DNA of 14,650 nucleotides, taken from NCBI GenBank assembly GCA_964642165.1, contig CAZXOC010000193.1, positions 1 to 14,650 of the forward strand, read 5' to 3'. Under the pieces are notes generated by a model. It was not told the DNA's origin. It ran no database searches and saw only the letters and a program-made list of their open reading frames with translations. The DNA comes from CAYRVX01 sp964642165 (GTDB lineage: Bacteria; Planctomycetota; Phycisphaerae; SM23-33). A program made the translations under genes and the position numbers. Below are positions 1 to 8,094 of this stretch, piece by piece. The stretch's first letter is position 1; each line of letters opens with the position of its first letter.

Positions 1-1337
1 AGATGCAGCTCCGCCGAATCCTCGATGGTGACGATCCGCTCGTGCGGGGGGATAAAATGCGCCAGCACGTTGAGGGTGGTGGTTTTCCCGCTCCCGGTTC
101 CCCCGGAAATCATCAGGTTCTTCCGCCCCAGCACGCACGCTCGAAGGAACCGCGCCGCCCGGTTCGACAGGGTGCTGCGATCGACCAGGTCGTCGATCGT
201 GAAGGGAATCCGCGCGAATTTTCGGATCGTCAGGACCGGGCCCGACAGGCTCAGGGGGTTGATGATCGCGTTGACGCGCGACCCGTCGGGCAGGCGGGCA
301 TCGACCAGCGGACTCGATTGGTCGATCCGCCGCCCCACCGGCGTGATGATCCGCTCGATAATGCTCGTGACGATTTCATCCGAGAAAAAGCTCCGCCCCG
401 TATTCTGCAGCGCACCGTCCTTTTCGATGTAGATGCGGTCCTTGCCGACGACCATGATCTCGTTGATGTTGGGCATCCCCAGCAGGTCCTGGAGGGGCCC
501 GTAGCCGAGCACGACGTCCTCGATCTCCTTCGAGAGCATCCGCCGGCAGACGTAGTCGCGCAGCTCCGGGCCGATCCGCGCGCCGATGCGCTCCATCTGC
601 CCGTCCCAGTCGTTCTCGATGGACGTGATGTCGTCCTTGAGCGTGTGGGGGCGCAGGCGAAGCGGGAAAAAGCTCACGACGTCGCCGATCAGCCGGGCGA
701 TCGCCTCCTCGTGCTTCTGGTCCAGCACGTCGGTGCCTTCGAAGCCGTAGCCGTACATCAGCTTGCCCGTCGCGCGCCGCGCCAACTCGGTGAGGACCCC
801 CCGCCAGAGAAAGTCGCGGACGAGGTGGTCGACCATCGGCCGGTCCACCTCGTCGAAGTGCTTGTCGATGATCTCGGCGAGGTGGTGCTTGATGAGGGCG
901 ACGAGCTTGGCGTCGGCGACGCCCGTCTGCCCGGTGACGCGGAGGTTCAGCCGCTCCAGCAGCTCGGCGTGCATCGCCTGCTCGAGGTCCACGACGCGCC
1001 GCCGAGGCGAGACGGCGCGGTCGGCGACGGTGATCCGCCGGGCGGTCGGCTCCATCAGGTACAGGCTGTACTCGCCGATGCGGATCTCGTCGCCGTAGTC
1101 GATCTTGCTGCGCTGCTTGTAGGGGACGATCTTGTTGGCCACCGTCGTCTCGTTCATGCCGAGCGACTCGAGGAAGAAGTTGCCCCCCTCCCAGAAGACG
1201 CGGGCGTGATGCCGCGAGACGAACGGGCTGCGCAGGGTGACGGAGTTGGCCTCGTCGCGCCCGATGGTGATGTTGTCGTCGGAGACCTTCACCACCTCGC
1301 GCTGGTCGCTGTACTGGTTGTAGACCCAGACTTCCAC
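1..1337 (-). CDS. cpaF: FHA domain-CpaF/TadA fusion: Tad pilus assembly ATPase, C-terminus cut by window edge
   Basis: This is a hexameric secretion ATPase of the CpaF/TadA family that would power Flp pilus assembly at the cytoplasmic face of the inner membrane. Residues about 1-100 form an FHA domain with the usual phosphothreonine-pocket signatures: GR at 26-27, SRHH at 41-44 and LGMNET near 59-64, where NET replaces the common NGT. Residues about 120-230 match the helical N-terminal part of CpaF. The ATPase core begins near 270, with GYGPLQDLL, then NEIMV and RLPDGSRV, then Walker A GGTGSGKTTT at about 411-420 and the IEDSAEL Asp box at the edge. Walker B and the His box lie outside the window. 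The start is GTG at 1337: no ATG lies between it and the upstream stop, and GAGG sits about 7 bases upstream. The gene follows cpaB after 29 bases. Family assignment is secure; a regulatory role for the FHA domain is inferred. Confidence 0.93.
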   Translation of the reverse strand, partial: MEVWVYNQYSDQREVVKVSDDNITIGRDEANSVTLRSPFVSRHHARVFWEGGNFFLESLGMNETTVANKIVPYKQRSKIDYGDEIRIGEYSLYLMEPTARRITVADRAVSPRRRVVDLEQAMHAELLERLNLRVTGQTGVADAKLVALIKHHLAEIIDKHFDEVDRPMVDHLVRDFLWRGVLTELARRATGKLMYGYGFEGTDVLDQKHEEAIARLIGDVVSFFPLRLRPHTLKDDITSIENDWDGQMERIGARIGPELRDYVCRRMLSKEIEDVVLGYGPLQDLLGMPNINEIMVVGKDRIYIEKDGALQNTGRSFFSDEIVTSIIERIITPVGRRIDQSSPLVDARLPDGSRVNAIINPLSLSGPVLTIRKFARIPFTIDDLVDRSTLSNRAARFLRACVLGRKNLMISGGTGSGKTTTLNVLAHFIPPHERIVTIEDSAELH

Positions 1338-1366
1338 GTGCTGCCTCGATGCCGCCGGCCCGGCGG

Positions 1367-1794
1367 CTAGTCCCAGTCGTCGACGCTGGCCGGGGGCCGG
1401 CTCGGCTGCTTGGCCAGATCCTTCAGCAGCGGGTTGATCCGCCCGAAGTTCCGGTCGCTCCGGTCGCGGGAGCTGATCAGCTCCACCCAGGGGCTGCCGC
1501 TGACGTGCGTCAGGACGTTGGCGAACTCCAGGGAGACGTCCTTGGAGACTTCCACGGTGATGCTGCNNNNNNNNNNNNNNNNNNNNNNNNNNNNNNNNNN
1601 NNNNNNNNNNNNNNNNNNNNNNNNNNNNNNNNNNNNNNNNNNNNNNNNNNNNNNNNNNNNNNNNNNCGGCCGCGTCCCTCGCGGCGGACGTTGTAGATGT
1701 GGACGTTGTAGATCACCACCACGAGCAGGCCCAGCCCCAGCGCGATAAACAGCAGCCAGACGTTCTGAACCCCGCCGCGTTCTTCTTCGGCCAT
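1367..1794 (-). CDS. cpaB: CpaB/RcpC-like Tad pilus assembly protein, interrupted by a 100-N assembly gap
   Basis: The N-terminal piece (42 residues, start ATG at 1794) has a short hydrophilic leader and one membrane segment (NVWLLFIALGLGLLVVVIY), as in CpaB. The C-terminal piece (65 residues, TAG stop at 1367-1369) contains ITVEVSKDVSLEFANVL followed by a WVELISSRDR stretch. This resembles the CpaB C-terminal pattern in which a beta strand, a short helix and a final strand end in R-x-x-D. CpaB is a periplasmic SAF/beta-clip protein working with the outer-membrane secretin. The middle, presumably the SAF domain, is lost in the gap. The two pieces are in different reading frames at the literal 100-N length, as expected for a placeholder gap. 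A strong AGGTGAGGTG ribosome site overlaps the stop of the gene upstream. Assignment rests on both termini and on the position next to cpaF; two separate genes flanking the gap remain possible. Confidence 0.7.
1567..1666. other. Assembly gap (100 Ns)
   Basis: The run of N is exactly 100 long, the conventional placeholder for a gap of unknown size. It falls inside the putative cpaB. If cpaB is a single intact gene, the two reading frames agree only when the true missing length leaves remainder 2 on division by 3, so 100 cannot be the real length. CpaB proteins are usually about 250-320 residues, so several hundred bases are probably missing. Confidence 0.97.
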
Positions 1795-1800
1795 GACACC

Positions 1801-2397
1801 TCACCTCGTTCCGCGTGTACCGGACGGCGGCGTGACCACCGTTACCACCATTATAACGGACTTCTCCCGTCTGCGGTTCCGCCAGAGGGAGACGGTTGCC
1901 CAAGCGGGGGCCTTCCGGAAGACCAACGTCCGGCGCCCTTGCGTATCTATTGTATCGGAAAGCACTTTAAAGCCCATCGAGCCCAAGGCCCGCCGGGAGT
2001 GCTCCGCCGCGGCGTCGGCCGGGGCGGCCAGTTCGTAGCGCCCCTGCTCCTCGGTGGCGTCCGTCAGCCGGCGCCGGAAGGCGAAGAGGCGCCGCGCCCC
2101 GGGCGGCGGGACGAAGCCCCCCGGGTGGCCCGCCATCGGCTCGAGCCCCACCTCCGCCAGCGGCGAGCCGACCATGCTCGCCGGGCCGCTCGTCGCCCGC
2201 ACCGGCAGCGTCGTCGGTGCCGGGCGGAGGGCCGTCGGCTCGGGATCCCACCGGGAGGAAAGCAGGTAGCTCCGCACGCCCTCCCCCGCCAGCCAGGCCG
2301 CGAACACCCCCGCCACGATCAGCCCCAGCAGGAGGCACGTCCGCCGGACCTGGCGCCGTCGGTCGGCGTCGGCCTCGCCCTGGGGGGATCGTCTCAT
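1801..2397 (-). CDS. Single-pass membrane protein of unknown function in the pilus cluster (198 aa)
   Basis: I do not recognise this protein. It begins with a very basic stretch (about residues 1-20, RRRQVRR) followed by one membrane segment (about 20-38, CLLLGLIVAGVFAAWLAG), predicting a short cytoplasmic tail and an exported C-terminal part. Residues 50-100 are proline-rich and low in complexity. From about 105 to the end the pattern suggests a small mixed alpha/beta domain: an RRLFAFRRRL strand, GRYELAAPAD, a helix with HSRRALGSMGFKVL, then GRRTLVFRK and a final VIMVVTVV strand. The ATG at 2397 has GAGG 4-5 bases upstream and starts 14 bases after the TadE-like gene stop. The TGA stop overlaps the cpaB ribosome site. 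The position between tadE and cpaB suggests a pilus-associated envelope component, by context only. Confidence 0.75.
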   Translation of the reverse strand: MRRSPQGEADADRRRQVRRTCLLLGLIVAGVFAAWLAGEGVRSYLLSSRWDPEPTALRPAPTTLPVRATSGPASMVGSPLAEVGLEPMAGHPGGFVPPPGARRLFAFRRRLTDATEEQGRYELAAPADAAAEHSRRALGSMGFKVLSDTIDTQGRRTLVFRKAPAWATVSLWRNRRREKSVIMVVTVVTPPSGTRGTR

Positions 2398-2411
2398 CGC
2401 CTCGGCGCCGC

Positions 2412-3095
2412 TCACCAGCCGTTCCGGTAGAGGCTGCGGACCATCTTCCCCATGCCGTCGCCCGGCGGGCGGACCGCCTGGAGCACCGTCTCCAGCGAGT
2501 AGAGGAACTGCTCGCGGGTGACGTGCCGGCAGTCGGCCTGTCTGCGCCGCCACTCCACGCCGTCGCGGATGTGGTGCGAGCGGATGTCCCCCTGGTACCT
2601 GCGGAAGGCGGCCATGTCGTGGTGGAAATCCACCCAGATCCGCGCCCGGCGCGCCCGCGGGAAGCGCCCGTGATCGAGCGGGGGGTTGATGATCAGGCCG
2701 TCGGCGAAGCTGCCGGCGTCCTCGCCCTGGTCGAAGGCGGCCGCCACGAGGCGCTCGAGCTCGTCGGCGTGCCCCGAGTCGCGCTCGACGTGAATGGACC
2801 GCGCCCGATCGCGGAAGAACATGTGGTTCAGCCCGGGGTGGTTCGGGTCGTCCGGCGTGTTGGGGTCGTAGTTCTCGGGGCGGTTCCAGCTCCCGTAGAC
2901 CCGCCGCCACGACGTGTAGCGTGCGGCGGCCTTGACGCTCTGCTGGTTCATCATCGCCCAGCCCAGGAACATGGTCAGCACGATGACGGCGGCCAGCAGC
3001 GGGATGCACATGGCCGCTTCCACCAGCGCCGTGCCGCGCCGACGGCGGCGGTCGCGCCGCCCGCCGGCCGGGTCGCTCTGTCCTGTCGCTGCCAT
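2412..3095 (-). CDS. TadE-like minor pilin/pseudopilin (227 aa)
   Basis: TadE-family proteins are pseudopilins of the Tad system, cleaved by the prepilin peptidase and needed for pilus assembly. After a basic leader (residues 1-20, ending RDRRRRR) comes the motif G21-T-A-L-V-E26, then a membrane segment of about 28-49 (CIPLLAAVIVLTMFLGWAMM). The family hallmark is a Gly-type cleavage site followed by Glu at mature position 5, and cleavage after G21 would place E26 there. The segment NQQSVKAAARYTSWRR after the helix is also typical of TadE. The remaining 150 residues are a soluble exported domain with many Arg, Asp and His residues and no recognised fold. GAGG lies 7 bases before the ATG. The gene sits 45 bases after the TadG-like gene; TadE and TadG commonly occur as neighbours. 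Confidence 0.85.
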   Translation of the reverse strand: MAATGQSDPAGGRRDRRRRRGTALVEAAMCIPLLAAVIVLTMFLGWAMMNQQSVKAAARYTSWRRVYGSWNRPENYDPNTPDDPNHPGLNHMFFRDRARSIHVERDSGHADELERLVAAAFDQGEDAGSFADGLIINPPLDHGRFPRARRARIWVDFHHDMAAFRRYQGDIRSHHIRDGVEWRRRQADCRHVTREQFLYSLETVLQAVRPPGDGMGKMVRSLYRNGW

Positions 3096-3140
3096 CGTGT
3101 CGCCTCGTCTCTCCGCCCGCGCCGCGGCGCGAGCGGTTTC

Positions 3141-5255
3141 TCAGTGGTGCATGTACAGCCGGGCCATGTCCGGGTCCAGCGAGGAGAGGTACTGGTAGGC
3201 CGTCTCCACCTCCTCGGGGTCGACGCTGTCGACGGCGCCGGCGTCGCTGACGCCCTGCTCCAGCCGGGCCGTCCAACTGACCGGATCGGTCACCGGCAGG
3301 AGCTTCGTGACGGGGGCGAGCTGGGCTCGCCAGTCCTGCGTCCAGAGGTCGAAGCTCTTGTTGTTGAACAGCTTGGCCTGGGCGACGGTGATCATGCCCC
3401 GGATGGGGCTGACGTGGGTGAACCGCTGGCGCCAGACCGGTGCCTCGGTCCGCTTTCGGGCGACGCCCAGGAACATAAACCGCTGGCGGCGCCAGCCGAC
3501 GTCCGGGTCGTCGCCGCCGTAGTCGCCCTCGGAGGTGTCCAGCAGGAACGGGGCGGGCACGTCGTCGTAGCGGTCCCAGTTGGCGGGGTTGGAGATCTCG
3601 ACCATCCCGCCGATGTCGATGCCGCCGAAGATGTACCACGCGTACATGTAGACCGGGTGCCAGACGACCTGCCCGGCGGGATCGCCGGGCGGGACGCGCT
3701 CCTCGCGGATGCCCAGCTCGTGGTCCATCGTCGTCTCGTAGCTGTAGCTGTCCCGCCAGACGTAGTTGGACACCATCGGCAGGTTCCAGTTGTTCGGGTC
3801 GTTCCAGCCTTGGGTCCACATGGCGATGGGGTACTCGCCGTTGCTCCGGAACGTCCCGCGCGTCATGAACCCGGGGTGCCCCTCGGGGTACTTCGAGGCG
3901 ATCTCCACGAGGTAGTACATCGTGTAGGCGACGTGGTTGTCGGGGTCCTCGCCGATCCGCTTGGCCTCGGGGTAGGACGGGACCCAGACGGGGTAGTGGA
4001 TCTCCTGGGTGATCGTCTCCTCCCCGATGCCGCTGGCGGGGAACATGTAGTTCAGCTTGATGCCGGCGATCTTGCTGAGGTACTCGTAGTAGTACGTGTC
4101 GCGAAGCTTGCCGGGGTTCTCGTTGTTGCCGCGCGCCCACCAGTGGATGTGGCGCTTGGCCCATTCGTAGGGCCCGTAGGTCGTGTAGCCGAGCAGCTCG
4201 CGGTAGCCGGTGTTGCGCCAGTGCCCGGGGCGTCCCCGGCTGTTGGGCTGGCGCGCCGAGCGCCCGACCTTCCGCGCCGAGACGTTCACGTTGCCGTGGC
4301 TGCCGCGCGTGTGCCCCCGTCCCGGCGAGCCCGCCACCCACTCCCGCCCCGTCTCGATGAACTCCGACCTGTAGTCCCGCCACCGGTGGAGGCGCGCCCA
4401 CGGCCCGAGGCGGTGCGGGTAGAACATGTCGGGGATCGCCCCGCCCTTGCCCCCGCTGGGCTCCATGGTGGCATAGGTGCTGGTGACCTCGCACTTGCCG
4501 CGGATCGGCGGCTGGAAGTCCATGTACTCGCCCTGCCGGGCGGGCATCTCCGGGAGGATCGGGACCAGGAAGGCCGCCCCCGCCGAGTCGCGCCGGCCCA
4601 TCCGCGACGCGCGCTCCTGCGCCAGCACGCCGCAGGACGCCACCGCCGCCCGCGAGAAGTCCTGCATCGCCACCGCCGCGCGCCACAGCATGCCGTGCGG
4701 CGGCGAGCCCCCGACGCCCTGCTTCGCCCAGTGCGTGATCTCCTCCATGTCGAAGTTCGGCGGGTTGATCGCCTCGGCGAACGGCTGGAGGATGTCGCGC
4801 TGGGTTTCCATGCGGCCGCGCAGCGACTCCGTCCCCTGGCGCAGGTACATCTCCGTCTGCCCGGTGACGCCGGGGTCGATTCGCGGCTGGCCGACGATCG
4901 ACTGGAGGCCCTCCTCCCACGCCTTGACCTCCTCGTAGGCCATCTTCGCCGACAGGGGCTGGGCGTCCAGGATGGGCACGAGGGAGATCATCTTGGCCAT
5001 GCCCACGTTGTTCATGGCCACGACGTTCATGTTCCGCGCCATCCAGACGCTGCCGGTGACGGCCGTCGCGTCCGCGGCACCCTGCATCTCGAGGCGCCGG
5101 TTGACCTGGTCGCCGACGTTGTAGACGTAGAAGACCAGCCCGACCAGGAGGGTCATGGAGATGATGGTGATGATGAGCACCTGCCCGCGGCGCCGGGCGG
5201 GGGCCCGCCGCGCCGGCGGCCGGGGGGCACGCATGAATCGCCTTTCGCCGCTCAT
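3141..5255 (-). CDS. TadG-like Flp pilus-associated protein with Tad_N membrane anchor (704 aa)
   Basis: The N-terminus is a TadE/TadG-like (Tad_N) anchor: a basic leader, RRGQVLIITIISMTLLVGLV as the membrane helix (about residues 22-45), then NRRLEMQGAADATAVTGS, the version here of the A-A-D-A-x-A-L-A-G motif that follows the helix in TadG proteins. The remaining 640 residues would be exported. They are rich in Trp, Tyr and Pro and show no catalytic motif I recognise, and no von Willebrand A MIDAS signature could be identified. TadG proteins are thought to link the Tad machine to the envelope or pilus tip. The start is ambiguous: ATG 5255 (AAGGG 9 bases upstream) or ATG 5234 (AAAGG 7-8 bases upstream), both consistent with the leader. 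It follows the kinase gene by 53 bases and precedes tadE. Family assignment rests on the N-terminal 70 residues only. Confidence 0.82.
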   Translation of the reverse strand: MSGERRFMRAPRPPARRAPARRRGQVLIITIISMTLLVGLVFYVYNVGDQVNRRLEMQGAADATAVTGSVWMARNMNVVAMNNVGMAKMISLVPILDAQPLSAKMAYEEVKAWEEGLQSIVGQPRIDPGVTGQTEMYLRQGTESLRGRMETQRDILQPFAEAINPPNFDMEEITHWAKQGVGGSPPHGMLWRAAVAMQDFSRAAVASCGVLAQERASRMGRRDSAGAAFLVPILPEMPARQGEYMDFQPPIRGKCEVTSTYATMEPSGGKGGAIPDMFYPHRLGPWARLHRWRDYRSEFIETGREWVAGSPGRGHTRGSHGNVNVSARKVGRSARQPNSRGRPGHWRNTGYRELLGYTTYGPYEWAKRHIHWWARGNNENPGKLRDTYYYEYLSKIAGIKLNYMFPASGIGEETITQEIHYPVWVPSYPEAKRIGEDPDNHVAYTMYYLVEIASKYPEGHPGFMTRGTFRSNGEYPIAMWTQGWNDPNNWNLPMVSNYVWRDSYSYETTMDHELGIREERVPPGDPAGQVVWHPVYMYAWYIFGGIDIGGMVEISNPANWDRYDDVPAPFLLDTSEGDYGGDDPDVGWRRQRFMFLGVARKRTEAPVWRQRFTHVSPIRGMITVAQAKLFNNKSFDLWTQDWRAQLAPVTKLLPVTDPVSWTARLEQGVSDAGAVDSVDPEEVETAYQYLSSLDPDMARLYMHH

Positions 5256-5308
5256 GTCACGTCGCCCTTCTCACGGGAGGCGTCCCGCGCTGCGTCCGGG
5301 GCCCGGCG

Positions 5309-8038
5309 CTAGCCGGCGTCCTTGAGCCCCTTCTCGGCCTTCGCGATGAGGCCGCGGATCTCCTGGGTGTCCTTGAAACGCTTGGCGAGCTGGAAGTAGC
5401 CCAGCGCGCCGTTATAGTCGCGCTGCTCCAGGGCCTCCTGCCCGCGCGCCTTGTTCTCCTGGTAGCGGGTCTCGGTGATCTTGCCCTGGACCTCGGCGGT
5501 GCTGCGGACCTTCTGCGCCTGGATGTAGAACTCCCGCGCCTTGGGCCATTGCGCCCGCTTCAGCGCCGCGTCGCCGTCGGCGAGGAACTTCTCGTACTTC
5601 CGGTCGGCCTCCATGGCCGCCAGGCGGGCGTCGATCAGCGGGCGGGCGGCCGGCTTGATGTTCGCCAGCGCCATGTACGCCTTGGTCGCCTCGTCGTAGT
5701 TCCTGTCGCGCCGCAGCGCATCGGCCTGACCCAGCCCGATCCGGAAGCGGCACTCGTTGATCTTCCTGGCCAGGTCGTCGTCCATCTGGAGCTTGGCCGC
5801 CTCCTGGTACTTCGCGAGGGCCTCGGCCCAGTTGGCGTTGGCGAACTGCGCGTCGCCGGCCGACACCAGCGACGCACGCTGGTCCGCTTGCTCCAGGCGG
5901 GCGATCTCGTCCCGCGCGTCCTTCGTGTCCTTGTACTCGATGGACTTGGCGAACGCCTGGCGGGCCTGGTCGGTCTTGCCCGCCGCCACCAGGTCACGTC
6001 CCACGGCCAGGTGAATCTCCGCCTGGAGCGTCCGGATCTCCTCCTTGATCGGGTCGCTCGGCTGGAGGCGGTCCAGATTGCGCAGCTTGTCCACCAGCGC
6101 CGACTTGTCGCCCGAGGCCCGGGCCTTGGCCACCTCCGCCATCGCCAGTTGCACCGCGCGGTTCTCGGTGAGGCTCTTGAGCTTGGCGGCGATGGTGCGG
6201 CCCTGTGTCTTTCCCTCGTCGGCCGGCAAAACCGATGCGCGCTCCGTCCGCAACAGCGCCTGGGCCTGCTGGTAGGCCTCCTCGGCCTCGCGGAACTTGC
6301 CCTCCCCGGCGAGGTCGTCGCCCTTCTGCACTTGCGCCGCGAGCTGCTCGCGAAATTCTTTCAGGTCGACCTCGCGGAGGAACTTGTCGACCAGCTCCTC
6401 CTGCCCGGTCGTGAGGGACACGTCGCGCAGGTCCCGCCGGATGATCAGGCGCGCCTCGTCGTAGCGCCCGGTGCCGAACTCGTCGCGCGCGCGGGTGATC
6501 GCCTCGCGGAAGCTCCGCGTCGCCGTGTAGTAGCTGTCGAAGTTCCGCTCGTAGTCCCGCGCCTCCCGGGCCCACGTCGCCAGCGAGCTGTACTTGCCCT
6601 GGACCAGCTTGATCTGCCTGGCCGTGTCGTTCTGCTTGAGCTTCGCCGCCTCCCAATCGCCGTCGGCCATCGACAGGTACGCCTGGCACAGCGGCAGCAG
6701 GACCGACGCCTTGACGGCGTGCAGGGTGTGCCCGAACCGCGTCCGGACGTCGATGAAGCCCTTGGCGGCGCTGTCGAACTTCGCGCGCTCGTAGGTCTTG
6801 AGGGCCTCCTTGAGGGTGGTCACGGCCGTCGAGTAGGTCCGGTTGGCGAGTTCGGCCTCCTGCCGCCGAAGGCGGCGCTGCTGGATGATGCGGATGACCC
6901 CGGCCGCGGCGCCGCCCAGGATCAGCAGCAGCACCAGGGGCACGACGAAGAACAGCAGGACCTTTCGCCCCAGCCCGCTGGCGGGCAGCGGCGCCGTCGC
7001 CGCGGCGCCCGCCGCGACTTCCAGCTCGTCGCCTTCGTCGGGGGTCACGAGGGGCGCGCCGCTGTCTTCGGCCGTCAGGGCCCCCGCGGCAACGGGCCGA
7101 AGCGCCGGGGCCGCTCCCCCTCGCCGCGCCCGGCGGGCGGCCTTGGCCCGGGGCGAGAACGACGTCTTGATGGCGCGGCCGAGCTCCTCCATGCCCCGGT
7201 AGCGCTCCTCCACGTCCTTGGCCATCATCTTCGCGATGATGCCCGACAGGGCGTGCGGCACGGACGGGTTGACCTCCTCCAGCCCCGGGGCACGAACCGA
7301 CAGGTTGCCGTGCCACTTCATCCACCGCAGGGCCTCGCTGTGCTTGTCGCGCACGATGTCGGCGAAGATCTCGTCGAACTTCGGGCGCCCCGCGAGCAGC
7401 TCGTAGGCGATGAAGCCCAGCGAGTACATGTCCGCGCGCCCGTCCACGTGCGCCCCCTCGAACAGCTCCGGGGCCATGTACTTCGTCGTGCCGAGCACCA
7501 TGGACGTCTGCCCGGTGATGCTGGCCGCCACGCCGAAGTCGGTGATCTTGGCCCGAAGGCCGTCGCCCACGATGATGTTCGAGGGCTTCAGGTCGCGGTG
7601 GATGATGCCGGCGTTGTGCACGGCGTTCAGCGCCGCGGCGAGGCGCCAGATGATCTGGAGGACGGCCTTGGGCTCCGACGGCCCGCCCGTGTCGGCCAGC
7701 ACCGTCTCCAGGCTGTGCCCCGAGAGGTACTCCATCACGATGAACAGGCCCCGCTCGTCCTCGATCAGCTCGTGGATCGTGACGATCGACTCCTGCTCGC
7801 CGCCGAGCTTCGCGAGGATCTGCGCCTCCCGGCGGAAGCGCTCGAGGAACTTCTCGTCCGCGGCCAGGTGCGACGAGACCTGCTTCAGCGCGACGAAACG
7901 GTCCAGCAGCGGGTCGTGCCCCTTGTACACGACGGCCTGCCCGCCGATGCCGAGGCGCTCGACCACTTCGTACTTGCCGACCTTCGTGCCCTTCGCAAGC
8001 CCGACGCCCCCGCCCTGGGTTTTCTGTTCGCTGGACAT
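5309..8038 (-). CDS. Transmembrane Ser/Thr protein kinase with long TPR-like C-terminal region (909 aa)
   Basis: A Hanks-type kinase that transfers phosphate from ATP to Ser/Thr of proteins. Residues about 23-290 are the kinase domain and look catalytically complete: glycine loop LGIGGQAVVYKG (29-40, with Ala at the third Gly position), Lys52 in ALK, Glu71 in the C-helix, HRDLKPSN (147-154), DFG (167-169) and MAPE (188-191). A low-complexity Ala/Arg linker follows. A membrane helix at about 359-380 separates the cytoplasmic kinase from roughly 520 residues predicted to be exported. That part is highly charged, with recurring helical repeats of TPR flavour (for example GKFREAEEAYQQA, ANWAEALAKYQEAAK, RDYNGALGYFQLAKR). 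ATG 8038 has GGAG 6 bases upstream. The gene lies between two TadE/G-type genes of the pilus cluster, on the same strand. Enzyme class is certain; its substrate is unknown. The FHA-bearing CpaF of the same cluster is an obvious candidate. Confidence 0.95.
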   Translation of the reverse strand: MSSEQKTQGGGVGLAKGTKVGKYEVVERLGIGGQAVVYKGHDPLLDRFVALKQVSSHLAADEKFLERFRREAQILAKLGGEQESIVTIHELIEDERGLFIVMEYLSGHSLETVLADTGGPSEPKAVLQIIWRLAAALNAVHNAGIIHRDLKPSNIIVGDGLRAKITDFGVAASITGQTSMVLGTTKYMAPELFEGAHVDGRADMYSLGFIAYELLAGRPKFDEIFADIVRDKHSEALRWMKWHGNLSVRAPGLEEVNPSVPHALSGIIAKMMAKDVEERYRGMEELGRAIKTSFSPRAKAARRARRGGAAPALRPVAAGALTAEDSGAPLVTPDEGDELEVAAGAAATAPLPASGLGRKVLLFFVVPLVLLLILGGAAAGVIRIIQQRRLRRQEAELANRTYSTAVTTLKEALKTYERAKFDSAAKGFIDVRTRFGHTLHAVKASVLLPLCQAYLSMADGDWEAAKLKQNDTARQIKLVQGKYSSLATWAREARDYERNFDSYYTATRSFREAITRARDEFGTGRYDEARLIIRRDLRDVSLTTGQEELVDKFLREVDLKEFREQLAAQVQKGDDLAGEGKFREAEEAYQQAQALLRTERASVLPADEGKTQGRTIAAKLKSLTENRAVQLAMAEVAKARASGDKSALVDKLRNLDRLQPSDPIKEEIRTLQAEIHLAVGRDLVAAGKTDQARQAFAKSIEYKDTKDARDEIARLEQADQRASLVSAGDAQFANANWAEALAKYQEAAKLQMDDDLARKINECRFRIGLGQADALRRDRNYDEATKAYMALANIKPAARPLIDARLAAMEADRKYEKFLADGDAALKRAQWPKAREFYIQAQKVRSTAEVQGKITETRYQENKARGQEALEQRDYNGALGYFQLAKRFKDTQEIRGLIAKAEKGLKDAG

Positions 8039-8094
8039 GGGTGCTCCGTCTCGGCCCGGGCCCGGATGCCCTTCCGGTCCGCCGCTGTCCTACA

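Noticed and set aside
1801..4920. A 1039-codon minus-strand frame running through the TadG, TadE and membrane-protein genes
   Set aside because: Only its last 198 codons (from ATG 2397) read as a plausible protein with a membrane helix. The rest is a shifted frame of tadE and tadG.
8054..8070. Palindromic GGCCCGGGCC-type sequence in the spacer before the kinase gene
   Set aside because: Short GC-only palindromes are expected by chance here. There is no T-run or repeated copy to support a function.
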